From: JAMXLO01 sp963791495
GTDB taxonomy: Bacteria; Pseudomonadota; Alphaproteobacteria; Acetobacterales; Acetobacteraceae
Direction of reading: 5' to 3'
DNA: 64,000 nt
Assembly (NCBI GenBank): GCA_963791495.1
Contig: CAWBST010000020.1
Location: 186,001-250,000, forward strand
In this document: positions 33,669-43,011 of the stretch, one piece after another
How the letters are laid out: every line of letters begins with the position of its first letter
How positions within the stretch are numbered: position 1 is the first letter of the stretch
Position numbers and translations under genes: made by a program
Notes under the pieces: model-generated
Database searches by the model: none
Told to the model about the DNA's origin: nothing
What the model saw: only the letters and a program-made list of their open reading frames with translations

Positions 33669-34469
33669 TCACTCCTTGCGGTCGGTCAGCGTCGCGACCC
33701 GATGCACCTGGCCTGACGCGGAATGCGTCGTTCGCCCAGCAGGTGCTTGGGCCACCTCCTCGTAGGTCTGCCATCCTCGCTCAGTTCGCGGACGCAGATC
33801 GCTGGGCACAGGGTTCAGTTCTGGCTGCGGCGCCGGGGTGCCGGTTGCGGCCACCAACACGCCGGTATCGGGCCGGTCGTAGATGAAGCCATAAGTCGGG
33901 TACACGCTGCCGAAATGACCGGGCTGACCAAGGCCGACGCGAACTGCGGTCCAATCATTGGCCTCCGAGACGTCGACCACCGGTATGTTGCGCGCCACGC
34001 CGCCATTCATGCCGGGGCCCCACCAGTTGGCGTGCTCGATCTCGACCTCGCGCGGATTGATGACGCGGCTCACCACGGCAACGTGGCCCAGCCGCATCCG
34101 GCCGTTCGAGCGAAATGTCAGCACGCTGCCTGGCTCGGGAACGCTGCCCCGTGCATACACGCCGGCCGCGTTGGCCCACCATTGCCAAGCGTTGCCGGTC
34201 ACCGCGATGCCGGAATCACTGCGCGCAAACGGCACGCACGAGAGGCCTCCGCGCGCATACTGGCCACGCAGCACCGTCTTTCCCCGGTATTTGGCAGCGG
34301 CATACCTTTCGTAGGCGGTCTCAGGTCGCTGTCGCTGTTGTTGGCCGGGCGAGGCATCGGCTGACGGCGCGGCGATTTGGTAGCTCAAGGCCAGAAATGA
34401 TCCGAAAATCAATGACTTAGTGTTGGTTCCCCAACTATGCATCGCGACCCGACTCCCCAACTGCTTCAT
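33669..34469 (-). CDS. CHAP-domain protein, putative peptidoglycan amidase/endopeptidase
   Basis: 266 residues. A hydrophobic N-terminal stretch (SLIFGSFLALSYQIAAPSADA) suggests export; ATG at 34442 is an alternative start. The CHAP domain covers about residues 68-175: the catalytic Cys in GGLSCVPFARS, then GNAWQWWANAAG, PGSVLTFRS and the catalytic His in RLGHVAVVSRV. The C-terminus is low-complexity and Pro/Thr-rich. It probably cleaves cell-wall peptide bonds during growth or division. Confidence 0.88.
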   Translation of the reverse strand: MKQLGSRVAMHSWGTNTKSLIFGSFLALSYQIAAPSADASPGQQQRQRPETAYERYAAAKYRGKTVLRGQYARGGLSCVPFARSDSGIAVTGNAWQWWANAAGVYARGSVPEPGSVLTFRSNGRMRLGHVAVVSRVINPREVEIEHANWWGPGMNGGVARNIPVVDVSEANDWTAVRVGLGQPGHFGSVYPTYGFIYDRPDTGVLVAATGTPAPQPELNPVPSDLRPRTERGWQTYEEVAQAPAGRTTHSASGQVHRVATLTDRKE

Positions 34470-34588
34470 CCGAAGGTCTGTGTGTCGCTAGCAACAGGGT
34501 TGCAAAGAAGGCAATCCCGAGGGAGCGCCAATTCCGCGTGCGGGGTCACACTTTCCGGGTTGCGCCCTGTGGACAAGTCGCAAATTCG

Positions 34589-34600
34589 GGACAATTGTCC
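34589..34600. promoter_or_regulatory. Perfect 12-bp palindrome, candidate operator
   Basis: GGACAATTGTCC lies in the 227-base gap between the CHAP gene (start 34469) and the RidA gene stop (34697). It is 120 bases upstream of the CHAP start and could be a repressor site on that promoter. No regulator gene is adjacent. Nothing else is evident in the gap. Confidence 0.35.
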
Positions 34601-34696
34601 TAATTGGGCGATCTGTTCTCGATTCGGTCAGATCGTATCGATCGGCGACGACTCCGGCGTTGGTCGCTGACTTGCCGGAGTTGCTTGCCACCGCCG

Positions 34697-35047
34697 CTAC
34701 TTGCAGGCCGTGACCATGATCTCGACGAGGATCGATGGGTTAGCGAGTTCGGCCTGCACGCAGGCCCGCGCCGGTGCGCCGCCCTTGGGAAGCCACGGAG
34801 TCCACACTTCGTTCATCCCGTCGCGGTCGCGGATGTTCTTCACCCAGATCAGCGCCTGCAGCAGGCGCGTCTTGTCCGTGCCATGCTCTTCCAGCAACTG
34901 ATCAATCTGCGCCAGCACCTCGGCCGTCTGTCCCTTGATGTCCTTGCTGGTGTCCTTCGCCGTGACCCCCTGCAGATAAACAAAGCCGTGATACTCGACG
35001 GCCTTCGACAGGATGGTGCCGGGATCGGTGCGGCTGATCGTGGGCAT
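34697..35047 (-). CDS. RidA family protein
   Basis: 116 residues of the YjgF/YER057c/UK114 fold. ATG ends at 35047 after GGGGAGA. VEYHGFVYLQGVTAKD, the GQTAEVLAQIDQLLEEHGTDKTRLLQALIWV segment and ARACVQAELANPSILVEIMVTA are characteristic, including the Arg (ARACV) and Glu of the imine-binding site. It hydrolyses reactive enamine/imine intermediates, or acts on a related compound, in the cytoplasm. Confidence 0.94.
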   Translation of the reverse strand: MPTISRTDPGTILSKAVEYHGFVYLQGVTAKDTSKDIKGQTAEVLAQIDQLLEEHGTDKTRLLQALIWVKNIRDRDGMNEVWTPWLPKGGAPARACVQAELANPSILVEIMVTACK

Positions 35048-35103
35048 CGGCGGTCTCTCCCCTTGTTGCGGTAGCTCGCGGCCTTCTAGGGCAAGCCGTC
35101 GGA

Positions 35104-36348
35104 TCAGGCCAGCGTCTCGCTGCCCTCCAGCGCCGGCGCAATGCGCGACAGGCGTGACTTCGTGAGCAGCCAGGCGACGGCGCAGAGCAGGCAGCCCAGC
35201 AGCACCGGCGCCTGCAAGCCGAGGAATTCAGAAGCTGCGCCGTAGGTCAGGGCGCCCATTGCGGGCGCGGCACGGGTGATCATTCCCCACAGGCTCAACA
35301 CGCGCCCGACCATGACGGACGAGGCAGAGTGCTGCAGCAGGGTCTGGATGGATATGCCATGCATCGTGGTCGCCGCGCCCATCACGCCGATGCAGACCAC
35401 GCCGACGGCGAACTGGTGCGTGGCGACGAAGCAGGCGGTTGCCAGTGTCATTGCCAGGCCGGCAAACACGGCGATGCGCGTCAGCCCGCCGAGCCGGCCT
35501 CGGATGGCCACCAACGTGCCGCCGACCAGCGCGGCGAGGCCCATCGTGCTGGCAAGCGTGGCCAGTCCGCGTGCGTCCCGCCCGAACAGATCGGCGACGT
35601 AGGGCGGCAGCATCTCGGGCACTGCGCGCAGCAGCATCCCGACCGCGGCAGCGAACAGCATGATGGGCCCGATGCCGCGGTGACGCGCGACGTAGCGAAT
35701 GCCCTCGACCGCGTCGTGCAGCACGCTGTGGCTGGAGCGGTGGCCGAGCCGGATCGCCGGATCGAGCCGCAGCAGATACATGGTCAGGCTGGCAAACAGA
35801 AAGGCGGCGCCGTTGCAGGCGATCGGCGGCACGACGCCCCAAGCGGCGATCATGGGGCCGGACAGGGCAGGGCCGACGAAGCGGGCGATGTTGTAGGTCA
35901 GCGAGTTCAGCGCCACCGCGCCGGGCAGGTAGGCTCGCGGAACCAGGCCAGGGAGCAGGCACTGGCGCGCCGGCTGGGCAAATGTCTCGGCCATGCCGTT
36001 GAGCGCGGAGAGCGCTGCGATGAACTCGACCCTGATCAGCCCGGTCAGGATCAGCACAACCAGGATTGCCGCCTGCGCCGCGGCGACGAACTGCGAGGCG
36101 ACGGTCAGGCGGACGCGGTCGACGCGATCGGCTACCGCACCGGCGAGCGGCGAAATCACCACCGAAGGAGCCAGGTTGCAGAAGGCGATGACGCTGACCC
36201 AGAGCGCTGAATGAGTGAGTTCCCAGGCCAGCCAGTCAGTGGCCACCCGCTGCATCCACGAGCCAGTCCAGCAGGTGACGCTGCCGGCGTAAAATATCCG
36301 CGCGTTGCGTTGCGCGAATACGCCGGCGAGTGCTGACAGGCTGGCCAC
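35104..36348 (-). CDS. MFS transporter (EntS/MFS_3-like exporter)
   Basis: 414 residues with twelve predicted helices. RNARIFYAGSVTCWTGSWMQRVATDWLAWELT, the loop AGAVADRVDRVRL and GLVPRAYLPGAVALNSLTYNIARFVGPALSG match the MFS_3 (enterobactin exporter-like) family. The substrate is unknown. It sits 56 bases upstream of RidA on the same strand and may be co-transcribed. Confidence 0.9.
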   Translation of the reverse strand: MASLSALAGVFAQRNARIFYAGSVTCWTGSWMQRVATDWLAWELTHSALWVSVIAFCNLAPSVVISPLAGAVADRVDRVRLTVASQFVAAAQAAILVVLILTGLIRVEFIAALSALNGMAETFAQPARQCLLPGLVPRAYLPGAVALNSLTYNIARFVGPALSGPMIAAWGVVPPIACNGAAFLFASLTMYLLRLDPAIRLGHRSSHSVLHDAVEGIRYVARHRGIGPIMLFAAAVGMLLRAVPEMLPPYVADLFGRDARGLATLASTMGLAALVGGTLVAIRGRLGGLTRIAVFAGLAMTLATACFVATHQFAVGVVCIGVMGAATTMHGISIQTLLQHSASSVMVGRVLSLWGMITRAAPAMGALTYGAASEFLGLQAPVLLGCLLCAVAWLLTKSRLSRIAPALEGSETLA

Positions 36349-36369
36349 GATAGCCGCGACCTTCGCGGT

Positions 36370-36702
36370 TCAGGGCGTCTTCGGCGCTGGTCCTGGAGCG
36401 GGGGAGAGGTCGGTCTCGGTGCCAGTGTTGCGCACGCAGTCGCGGACCATGTTGTCGCGTCCGAAGCGTTGTGCGAGGCCGCGGTCGACGACGCCCGGCG
36501 TGTAGTTGGCCGAATATGGCGAGTCACGGCTGCTGATCGAGTAGATCGTGTCGCGGTGGGTTCGGTCGTACACCGAGTCAGCATGCTCGCGGCACGCGGC
36601 CAGCGTTGCAGCATCGGCGCGCGCCTGGCCGACCGGGGGCGGCGGCGGAGTACACTGCGCGAGCGCGAGCATCGGCAGGAGCAGGACGCATATGCGGCTC
36701 AT
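36370..36702 (-). CDS. Small putative lipoprotein
   Basis: 110 residues from the ATG ending at 36702, overlapping the upstream gene's stop by 4 bases. The signal MSRICVLLLPMLALAQC ends in a lipobox-like LAQC (Cys 17), followed by a Pro run. The mature part (CREHADSVYDRTHRDTIY, RGLAQRFGRDNMVRDCVRNTG) carries two Cys and looks globular. The function is unknown. Confidence 0.7.
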   Translation of the reverse strand: MSRICVLLLPMLALAQCTPPPPPVGQARADAATLAACREHADSVYDRTHRDTIYSISSRDSPYSANYTPGVVDRGLAQRFGRDNMVRDCVRNTGTETDLSPAPGPAPKTP

Positions 36703-37244
36703 GGCGTGGCTCCTGTCAGACGATGCGCCGTTTGGCCTTCCAGGGCCAATCCGAAGGCAAATTGCGCGAGCCGGCCGCGAAACCTGGCTTCGTCGAAGCG
36801 CGCCTCTGCGGTCAACGGGCTGCTCGCGGCGGCGCGCAGCAGCGAGGGATGCAGTTCGGCGCCGTCGCGCTGCAGCAGGCAGAGTGAATCCGCCCAGCGC
36901 ACACGCGCCAACAAATCCACCAGCGCCAGCAGGCGCAGGCAGACCGAGAGACCGTAGCTGTTGCGCATGCCGACGGTGCCATCGACCGCATCGGCCCAGC
37001 AGCAAGCATCACGATCGGCCAGCGCGAGATCGCCATAGGAGCCGTCGTCGCGTTGGAAGCGGAAGAAGCGGGCGACGCCCCAGCGCTGTGCCAGAGCGGC
37101 GTCACGCGCCGCGTACCAGGCACGCTCCAGGTCGCGGCGGTGCACCGATGGCAGCTCTTCGGGCGACGTGCCGACGAGGTAGGTCAGTGACCCGTCAGGG
37201 CCGGCGCCGACGTGCACGAGTGCGGGATGCTCGGACGGTTCCAT
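36699..37244 (-). CDS. Protein of unknown function
   Basis: 181 residues if started at the ATG ending at 37244; an in-frame ATG at 37316 is possible but would collide with the amidase start on the other strand. RDLERAWYAARDAALAQRWGVARFF, the Gly/Asp-rich RDDGSYGDLALAD and the helical LRLLALVDLLARVRWADSLCLLQRDG read as a real soluble protein. No recognisable domain. It is translationally coupled to the following lipoprotein gene. Confidence 0.65.
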   Translation of the reverse strand: MEPSEHPALVHVGAGPDGSLTYLVGTSPEELPSVHRRDLERAWYAARDAALAQRWGVARFFRFQRDDGSYGDLALADRDACCWADAVDGTVGMRNSYGLSVCLRLLALVDLLARVRWADSLCLLQRDGAELHPSLLRAAASSPLTAEARFDEARFRGRLAQFAFGLALEGQTAHRLTGATP

Positions 37245-37314
37245 CGCATAAAGGATGGACCCGCGGGGCGCCGTGCGCCAGCCTGTGCATGCGTTTCCCG
37301 AGGAGAATTCAGCC

Positions 37315-38584
37315 ATGCAGGACCCGGCGAAACTGACTGGCCACCGAAGCGGTCCGACTGATGCGCGATGGGACGCTGCGACCGATCGATATCATGGAGG
37401 CGTGCCTTGAACGGATCGGGGAAAGGGAGCTGTCGGTACGTGCCTTCGCCTGGTTCGATGCGGATGCCGCGCGGCGTGCGACGTTGTCACCGCAACAAGG
37501 ACCGCTGCACGGGTTGCCGATCGGCGTGAAGGACGTACTCGACACTGCTGACATGCCGAGTGAGTACGGCTCGCCGATCTGGCGTGGCTGGCAGCCGCGG
37601 GCCGATGCCGCGGCGGTGGCCTGGGCGCGCGCGGCGGGCGGCGTGGTGATCGGCAAGACGGTCACCACCGAGTTTGCCACGCGCAAACCAGGTCCGACGG
37701 CCAACCCGCACAATCCTCAGCATACACCGGGCGGGTCGAGCAGCGGATCGGCTGCCGGGGTCGCTGATTTCTTCTTCCCGGTGGCCTATGGCACGCAAAC
37801 CGCGGGCAGTGTGATTCGGCCGGCGGCGTTCTGTGGTGTGGTGGGCTACAAGCCGAGCTACGGGATGATCAACCGGTTCGGCATGAAGCTCATGTCGGAG
37901 AGCCTTGATACCGTGGGAGTCATCGCGCGCAGCGTTGCCGATTGCGCACTGTTCGCGCGCGCCGTGGCTGGTCGGGATCTCGGGGACCCGGATGCTCGGC
38001 CGGATCGAGCGCCGCGCCTAGGGATCTGCCGCTCGCCCGCCTGGGACGCAGCCGCGCCCGAGACCGAGGCGCTGTTGCCGCGCGTCGCATCGGCGCTGGC
38101 GCGGGCCGGGGCCACAGTCGTCGATCGCGAACTGTCTCCGGGCGTTGCGGCAATCGCCGCAGCGCATCCGATCGTGATGAACAACGAGAGCGGCCGTGCG
38201 CTGGGTTGGGAATTGGCCAATGCGCGCGAGGGGATCAGCGAGGGGTTGCGCGAGCGGCTGGAGTTCGGCCTGTCGCAGAGTGAGGCAGCAGTGACCGAGG
38301 CACACGCGGTGTTCGAGCGCGCGCAGCGCGAGTTCCCTGCCTGCATGGAGGGGCTGGACGCGTTGGTGACGCCATCCGCGCCCGGTCAGGCGCCGGCAGG
38401 TCTCGGATGGACCGGCGATCCGGTGTTCAACCTGATCTGGACCAGCCTGCATGTCCCATGCGTGACGGTGCCCGCGGGGGCAGGCCCGGCCGGACTGCCC
38501 CTCGGCATCCAGATCGTGACGCGAATCGGTGAGGATCGGCAGGCGCTGGCCTGGGCGCAGTGGGTGGCGGCAGCCATCGGCTGA
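37315..38584 (+). pseudogene. Amidase signature family enzyme, frameshifted near the N-terminus
   Basis: ATG 37315 has a strong GGAGAA site, but after MQDPAKLT the frame needs a -1 correction at about 37340 (one extra G in ACTGGCCACC) to continue as ATEAVRLMRDGTLRPIDIMEACL and on to 38584, about 422 residues. Translation could also restart at ATG 37361. The Ser-cisSer-Lys triad is intact: GVKDVLDTADM (Lys), GGSSSGSAAG (cis-Ser) and TQTAGSVIRPA (nucleophile). It hydrolyses an amide to acid and ammonia; the substrate is unknown. Confidence 0.85.
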
Positions 38585-38659
38585 GGGCCTGCGGGTCCTG
38601 CCAAGTGGCCTGAATATATTCCTTGACGCGCGCCGCCGCTTCGTGTTCTTGTTACGTTC

Positions 38660-39304
38660 ATGTCAGCCGTGGCCGCCATCCCACCCGTACCGGACCCCGT
38701 TGCGCCCGGCGACAAACCCGGCCGCTTCGGGCGCCTCGTCGACCTGGTGCGCAAGCTCATCGATTACGGCAAGGAACTCGCCGCCACCCTTCAGCAGCGC
38801 ACCACCAACGACCTCGCCCCCGTCACGCTTCCCTTTGGCACGGGCGACATCGGGCTGATCCTCGCGCGCATCACCCGTGGCCTGCTGCGCGCCAGCGCGC
38901 TCGAAGCCAGGGTCGTGGAGCTGGCTGCGGCTGCCCACCCGGATGCGCCACCCAAGCCTCCGCGCGCACCGGCCCAACGTGCACCGCGCGCGCCTCAGCC
39001 GGCAGCCGCCAAGCCCGCCGGGGAGGCCAACCCTCGCCTTGCCCGTCTGCCCACGCCGGAGCAGATCGCCGCCGAGGTCCGCCGTCGGCCGGTCGGCGCG
39101 GTCATTGTCGATATCTGCCGCGATCTCGGCATCACGCCGAGCCACCCGCTGTGGCGAGAACTGTGCCGCGCCGTCATGCTGTACGGCGGCAGCCTCGTCG
39201 CCCTGTTCAAGGACATCTGCGAAAGGGTGCCGCTCCCAGGCCGATCCGCCGCCACGCCCGCCGCGTTACCGGCGCCAGCAGCAGCCGGCACCGGTCCGCC
39301 CTGA
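38660..39304 (+). CDS. Protein of unknown function with Pro/Ala-rich linker
   Basis: 214 residues from ATG 38660. A helical N-terminal part (GRFGRLVDLVRKLIDYGKELAATLQQR; GDIGLILARITRGLLRASALEARVVEL) is followed by a low-complexity Pro/Ala linker (residues about 95-125) and a conserved-looking C-terminal helix pair (PTPEQIAAEVRRRPVGAVIVDICRDLG, LWRELCRAVMLYGGSLVALFKDIC). No signal peptide or transmembrane segment is certain. Family not recognised. Confidence 0.72.
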   Translation: MSAVAAIPPVPDPVAPGDKPGRFGRLVDLVRKLIDYGKELAATLQQRTTNDLAPVTLPFGTGDIGLILARITRGLLRASALEARVVELAAAAHPDAPPKPPRAPAQRAPRAPQPAAAKPAGEANPRLARLPTPEQIAAEVRRRPVGAVIVDICRDLGITPSHPLWRELCRAVMLYGGSLVALFKDICERVPLPGRSAATPAALPAPAAAGTGPP

Positions 39305-39341
39305 ACGCGGGGCGAGGCAGAAGCAACTTCCTGCCTGCCCC

Positions 39342-40256
39342 TCAACCAGTCGAATGAGGCATGAGGGCCTGGCGCAACCGTTCCCGGCCGGCTTGACCGG
39401 CATCGAGTGCGCGCGCGTTGACGATGGCCAAGCGAAATCCGCCCGGGGGCATGGCGTGGTGCTCCGGAGCCTTGTCCTCGTGGAAGGTGATCTGAACGCT
39501 GGATACTCCCGGCATCATCCGCACTTCGTCCACCAGCGCGTCGGGCGGGTGGCGATAACGCGGACCGTGGGGGCCGAACAGCACGACGCTGTAGCCGTCG
39601 ACCCGGTCGGCGTCGGGATAAACCCAGTCGCCCGTCACATGCAGGCGCACGACCGCCTCGACCCAGCCGGGACCATAAAGATCAGGCCATTGGTCGGCGA
39701 AGCGAAGATGCGCCTCGATGATGCGGCCGCCGATCGTCTCGAAGTTGGCCATGCCGGTGTAGCCGCGCAGGTGGCGGCGTGACCAGGTACCACACCAATC
39801 CTCGATGCCCGGCATAGGCTCCGCGTGGATCAGCCAGTGGTCGAAGGTGCCGCCGGGTCCGGTGGCGCCGGTGGTGTGCCGCCACCAACGCGGCTCGCCG
39901 TCCACCAGTGCCACGTCGGTGCTGACATGAGGCCCGGTCAGCAGCGTGCACCAGAAGTGGCCGGCGGTCAGAGCAGCGCGATACTCATCGGCCGAGGCGA
40001 TGACCTGACTGCCAGTGCCCATGCCACGCAGGTTCATGATCGGCTTGGAGAACACCGGGAACGATGGCGGCATCACGCCGTGCGGCGCGGCCTGCAGGTC
40101 CTGGGACAGGGCGACGGCGAGCTTGTCGTAGATCCAGCGATGATCGGGGAACCATTCCCAGGAGTCGGGGTCTTCGGTGGATATGCGGACGTCCGGCGGG
40201 CAGTCGATGTGCTCGAAATACTGGAAACGCCAGGGGTCAGCCTCACAGATTGGCAT
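39342..40256 (-). CDS. Putative ATP-grasp-like protein of unknown function
   Basis: 304 residues. FSKPIMNLRGMGTGSQVI (about residues 68-85) resembles the KP.xNLxGMG phosphate-binding stretch, and ANFETIGGRIIEAHLRFADQWPD (about 172-194) the metal-binding strand, of ATP-grasp carboxylate ligases. The C-terminal domain (VSSVQITFHEDKAPEHHAMPPGGFRLAIVNA) is additional. The assignment is by motif resemblance only. It lies 39 bases downstream of the MoaB/MobA fusion gene and may belong to that transcript. Confidence 0.6.
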   Translation of the reverse strand: MPICEADPWRFQYFEHIDCPPDVRISTEDPDSWEWFPDHRWIYDKLAVALSQDLQAAPHGVMPPSFPVFSKPIMNLRGMGTGSQVIASADEYRAALTAGHFWCTLLTGPHVSTDVALVDGEPRWWRHTTGATGPGGTFDHWLIHAEPMPGIEDWCGTWSRRHLRGYTGMANFETIGGRIIEAHLRFADQWPDLYGPGWVEAVVRLHVTGDWVYPDADRVDGYSVVLFGPHGPRYRHPPDALVDEVRMMPGVSSVQITFHEDKAPEHHAMPPGGFRLAIVNARALDAGQAGRERLRQALMPHSTG

Positions 40257-40294
40257 GGGTTACGAACTGAGGCCGCCCCCTCCCCCCGACTGGT

Positions 40295-41953
40295 TCATCC
40301 TATCGGCTCCGGTCGCAGGCGTTGCGGCAGGCTGTTCAGCGACTCTGTGGTGTCGAAGTCGCGCAGTACCGCGTCGTCCGCCATCTCCATCTCGGCCACC
40401 GCCTCGAGGTGCTTGCCGAGCAGGAAACGCGCGCCGGAATCGCCCGTAATCTGCAGGATCTCCGGAAAGAACCGCTTGTCCCACAGCATCGGGTTGCCCT
40501 GCTTGCCGCGGAACGTCGGCAGCACGATCAACCTTCCCTCATCCGGATCGTATGCCGACAACAGGCGGTCGATCATCCGGCCGGTGACAAGCGGCATATC
40601 ACCCAGGCAGACCAACGCCGCCGCACACTCCTCGGGCACGGCGGCGATGCCGGTCTTCAGGCTGGCGGACAGCCCATGCGCATAGTCGGGCGCATGGACG
40701 TAGCGGACCGGCCTGCCGCCCAAAGCGTGCTGCACCTGCTCCGACTGATGCCCGATCACCACCAGCACCGGACGGGCATTCGATGACAGCACGTTGTCCA
40801 CCACGCGGGCGATCATCGGCTTGCCGGTGCGGTCGGCGACCAGCAGCTTGTTGTGCGGCGCCATGCGTCGCGACCGCCCGGCGGCCAGCACGATGGCGGC
40901 GATTGTCGGCGCGCTGCGCGGGGCGGCGCCGGTACGCGGCGTGGCGGGCGCCTTCTCGCGCGGCATCGGCCGCGTGTCGATCTCCTTCAGCAACCCGCCC
41001 ACGCCCATCTTCATGACCTCGGTCGGGCCGACCGGGAGGCCCGCGAACAGCCGGGTCAGCACGAAGTCGATGCCGTTGAGCTTTGGGCTGCGTGCGCAGC
41101 CGGGAAGGACCAGCGCCGGTGTCGTGCCGATGCGGCCGAGGCAGATGAGGTTGCCAGGGTCCACCGGCATGCCGAAGTGCAGGATTTCGCCGCCGGCCTT
41201 GACGATGCCAGCTGGACCAACGTCCCGACGGTCCACGACCGCCGAGGCGCCGACCACGAGCAGGAGATCCGCTCCCTGAGAAATCAGCGATTCCAGGGCT
41301 TTGCCGATCGGTGCTTCCTCATGCGGCGAATGCAGCGGCGGCAGCAGCGATCCGGTGAGCTGGGTCACCCGCTGCTCGGTGGCGGCGATGGTCTTTTCGG
41401 TGACGCTGTCCTTCAGGCCGGGCAGTTCCGTGATGACGAGACCGACCTTCAGGTGATGGAACGGGTGCAGCGCGAGCGGCGAACCGGCTTGGCGAACCAG
41501 GGCCTCGGCCACGGCGAGCACGTTGCCGGGCACCGAGAACGGTATGATCTTCACCGTCGCCACCAAGTCCTTGGGCGCCACGACCGCATAGTCCGGCAAG
41601 GTCCCGATCGTGAGCGATTCATCGATCGTGTTCAGGCGATTGATCATCGCCGCATCGACGCGCAGCAGGCCAGGCACTTCGGCCGCGAGGTTGACCCGGC
41701 CTGTGGCCGCGCGCGTGCGTGCCAATAGCGGCGAGACCAAGGGCTGCGCCAGGCGATCCGCGGCGATGTCCTCGGGAACGTCGCCCGGTTCCAGGCGGGC
41801 GACGATGACCTCCTCGCGGCCCGCTTCGCGCAAGGCGTTCAGCGCGTCCTCGTCCAGCACCGATCCTTTGCGGATCATCCGCTCGCCGACACGCTGCGAG
41901 TGCGCCATGATGGCGCCGCGGGCTTCCTCCAGCGGGACGGGGCCGAACTTCAT
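40295..41953 (-). CDS. Fused molybdopterin-binding (MoaB/MogA-like) and MobA-like nucleotidyltransferase
   Basis: 552 residues. Residues 1 to about 330 form a molybdopterin-binding domain of the CoxL-accessory type (EARGAIMAHSQRV at the start; GADLLLVVGASAVVDRRDVGPAGIVKAGGE). Residues about 350-545 form a MobA/MocA NTP-transferase: IAAIVLAAGRSRRMAPHNKLL, CLGDMPLVTGRMIDRLL and RGKQGNPMLWDKRFF. MocA-type enzymes attach CMP to molybdopterin, giving the MCD cofactor of CO-dehydrogenase-like hydroxylases, which fits the neighbours. It overlaps the upstream XdhC gene by 4 bases. Confidence 0.9.
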   Translation of the reverse strand: MKFGPVPLEEARGAIMAHSQRVGERMIRKGSVLDEDALNALREAGREEVIVARLEPGDVPEDIAADRLAQPLVSPLLARTRAATGRVNLAAEVPGLLRVDAAMINRLNTIDESLTIGTLPDYAVVAPKDLVATVKIIPFSVPGNVLAVAEALVRQAGSPLALHPFHHLKVGLVITELPGLKDSVTEKTIAATEQRVTQLTGSLLPPLHSPHEEAPIGKALESLISQGADLLLVVGASAVVDRRDVGPAGIVKAGGEILHFGMPVDPGNLICLGRIGTTPALVLPGCARSPKLNGIDFVLTRLFAGLPVGPTEVMKMGVGGLLKEIDTRPMPREKAPATPRTGAAPRSAPTIAAIVLAAGRSRRMAPHNKLLVADRTGKPMIARVVDNVLSSNARPVLVVIGHQSEQVQHALGGRPVRYVHAPDYAHGLSASLKTGIAAVPEECAAALVCLGDMPLVTGRMIDRLLSAYDPDEGRLIVLPTFRGKQGNPMLWDKRFFPEILQITGDSGARFLLGKHLEAVAEMEMADDAVLRDFDTTESLNSLPQRLRPEPIG

Positions 41954-42654
41954 GCGGCCAGCGGCTGCTTCTGCGGCACTTTGGCGCCGCGCCGCACCGC
42001 GACGAGCTCCGCGATGATGGACAATGCGATTTCCGGGGCGGTGACCGCCTCGATGTTGAGGCCGACGGGGCCCTGAATGCGTGCGAGCGCGGCCTCGCCG
42101 TGGCCCAGGTCACGCAGGCGCTTCAGCCGCGCGGCGTGGGTGCGACGCGAACCGAGCGAGCCGATGTAGAACGCCGGCGACTTCAGCGCGCGGTCCAGGG
42201 CGGGATCGTCGAGCTTCGGATCGTGCGTGAGCGTCACGACGGCGGTGCGGCTGTCGGGCCGCAGTTCGTCCATCGCTTCGTCCGGCCAGGCGGTGGAGAC
42301 AGTGACGTCGGGGAACCGCTCATCCGACGCGAACGACCGGCGCGGGTCCACCACGATGACGGCAAAGCCACACTGCGTGGCAAACGGTACCAGGGCCTGC
42401 GCGATGTGGACCGCGCCGACCACGATCAGTCGCAGTGGTGGGTTGTGCGCATGAAGGAACCAGTCGGCTCCATCGATCTTCACGGTGCCGCTCTCATCCG
42501 ATTGCAGGACCTGCTCGGCGGCGGCGTTCAGTTCCGCGGCTGCGGCCGGATCTGGCAGCAGACGTTGCGCGCCGTCGGGCAGGCGCGTCGCGAGTACGAC
42601 TGGACGCTTTTCGCGCTTCGCCTGTTCCAGGGCGGCCAGGATATCGGGTGTCAT
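41950..42654 (-). CDS. XdhC/CoxI family protein, Rossmann half
   Basis: 234 residues containing the XdhC C-terminal Rossmann domain: LIVVGAVHIAQALVPFATQCGFAVIVVDPRRSFA and IGSLGSRRTHAARLKRL. XdhC proteins bind and sulfurate the molybdenum cofactor before insertion into xanthine-dehydrogenase-family enzymes. The N-terminal XdhC/CoxI half is encoded separately by the next gene upstream. A ATGA overlap joins it to the MoaB/MobA fusion. Confidence 0.9.
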   Translation of the reverse strand: MTPDILAALEQAKREKRPVVLATRLPDGAQRLLPDPAAAAELNAAAEQVLQSDESGTVKIDGADWFLHAHNPPLRLIVVGAVHIAQALVPFATQCGFAVIVVDPRRSFASDERFPDVTVSTAWPDEAMDELRPDSRTAVVTLTHDPKLDDPALDRALKSPAFYIGSLGSRRTHAARLKRLRDLGHGEAALARIQGPVGLNIEAVTAPEIALSIIAELVAVRRGAKVPQKQPLAA

Positions 42655-42684
42655 TGGAGTTGCCCCCTCGCCGGCTGCCGCTCA

Positions 42685-43011
42685 TCACCAAAGCTTCTCC
42701 ACGAACACCTTCACCTTTCCGCCGCACGCCAGGCCTACCTCCCAGGCGCGCTCGTTGGTGACGCCGAAGTCGAGCAACTGCGGCGTGCCGGTATCCAGCG
42801 TCTTCATCGCGGCGTCGGCGACCGCACCTTCGATGCAGCCGCCGGATACCGATCCCGCCATCTTGCCCGACTTCGTCACGGCCATCTGGCTTCCGGCGGG
42901 ACGCGGCGAACTGCCCCACGCCTCGGTCACTGTCGCAATGGCCACCTGTTCACCGGCAGCGCGCCAGGTGGCGGCGGTGCCCATCACATCTTCGGTTTCG
43001 GCAATACTCAT
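42685..43011 (-). CDS. XdhC/CoxI family protein, N-terminal half
   Basis: 108 residues: AIATVTEAWGSSPRPAGSQMAVTKSGKMAGSVSGGCIEGAV is the XdhC_CoxI motif with the conserved GGC(I/V)E loop proposed to bind Moco. It lacks the Rossmann domain, which is supplied by the 41950 gene 30 bases downstream. Its start overlaps the coxE stop by 4 bases. Confidence 0.9.
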   Translation of the reverse strand: MSIAETEDVMGTAATWRAAGEQVAIATVTEAWGSSPRPAGSQMAVTKSGKMAGSVSGGCIEGAVADAAMKTLDTGTPQLLDFGVTNERAWEVGLACGGKVKVFVEKLW

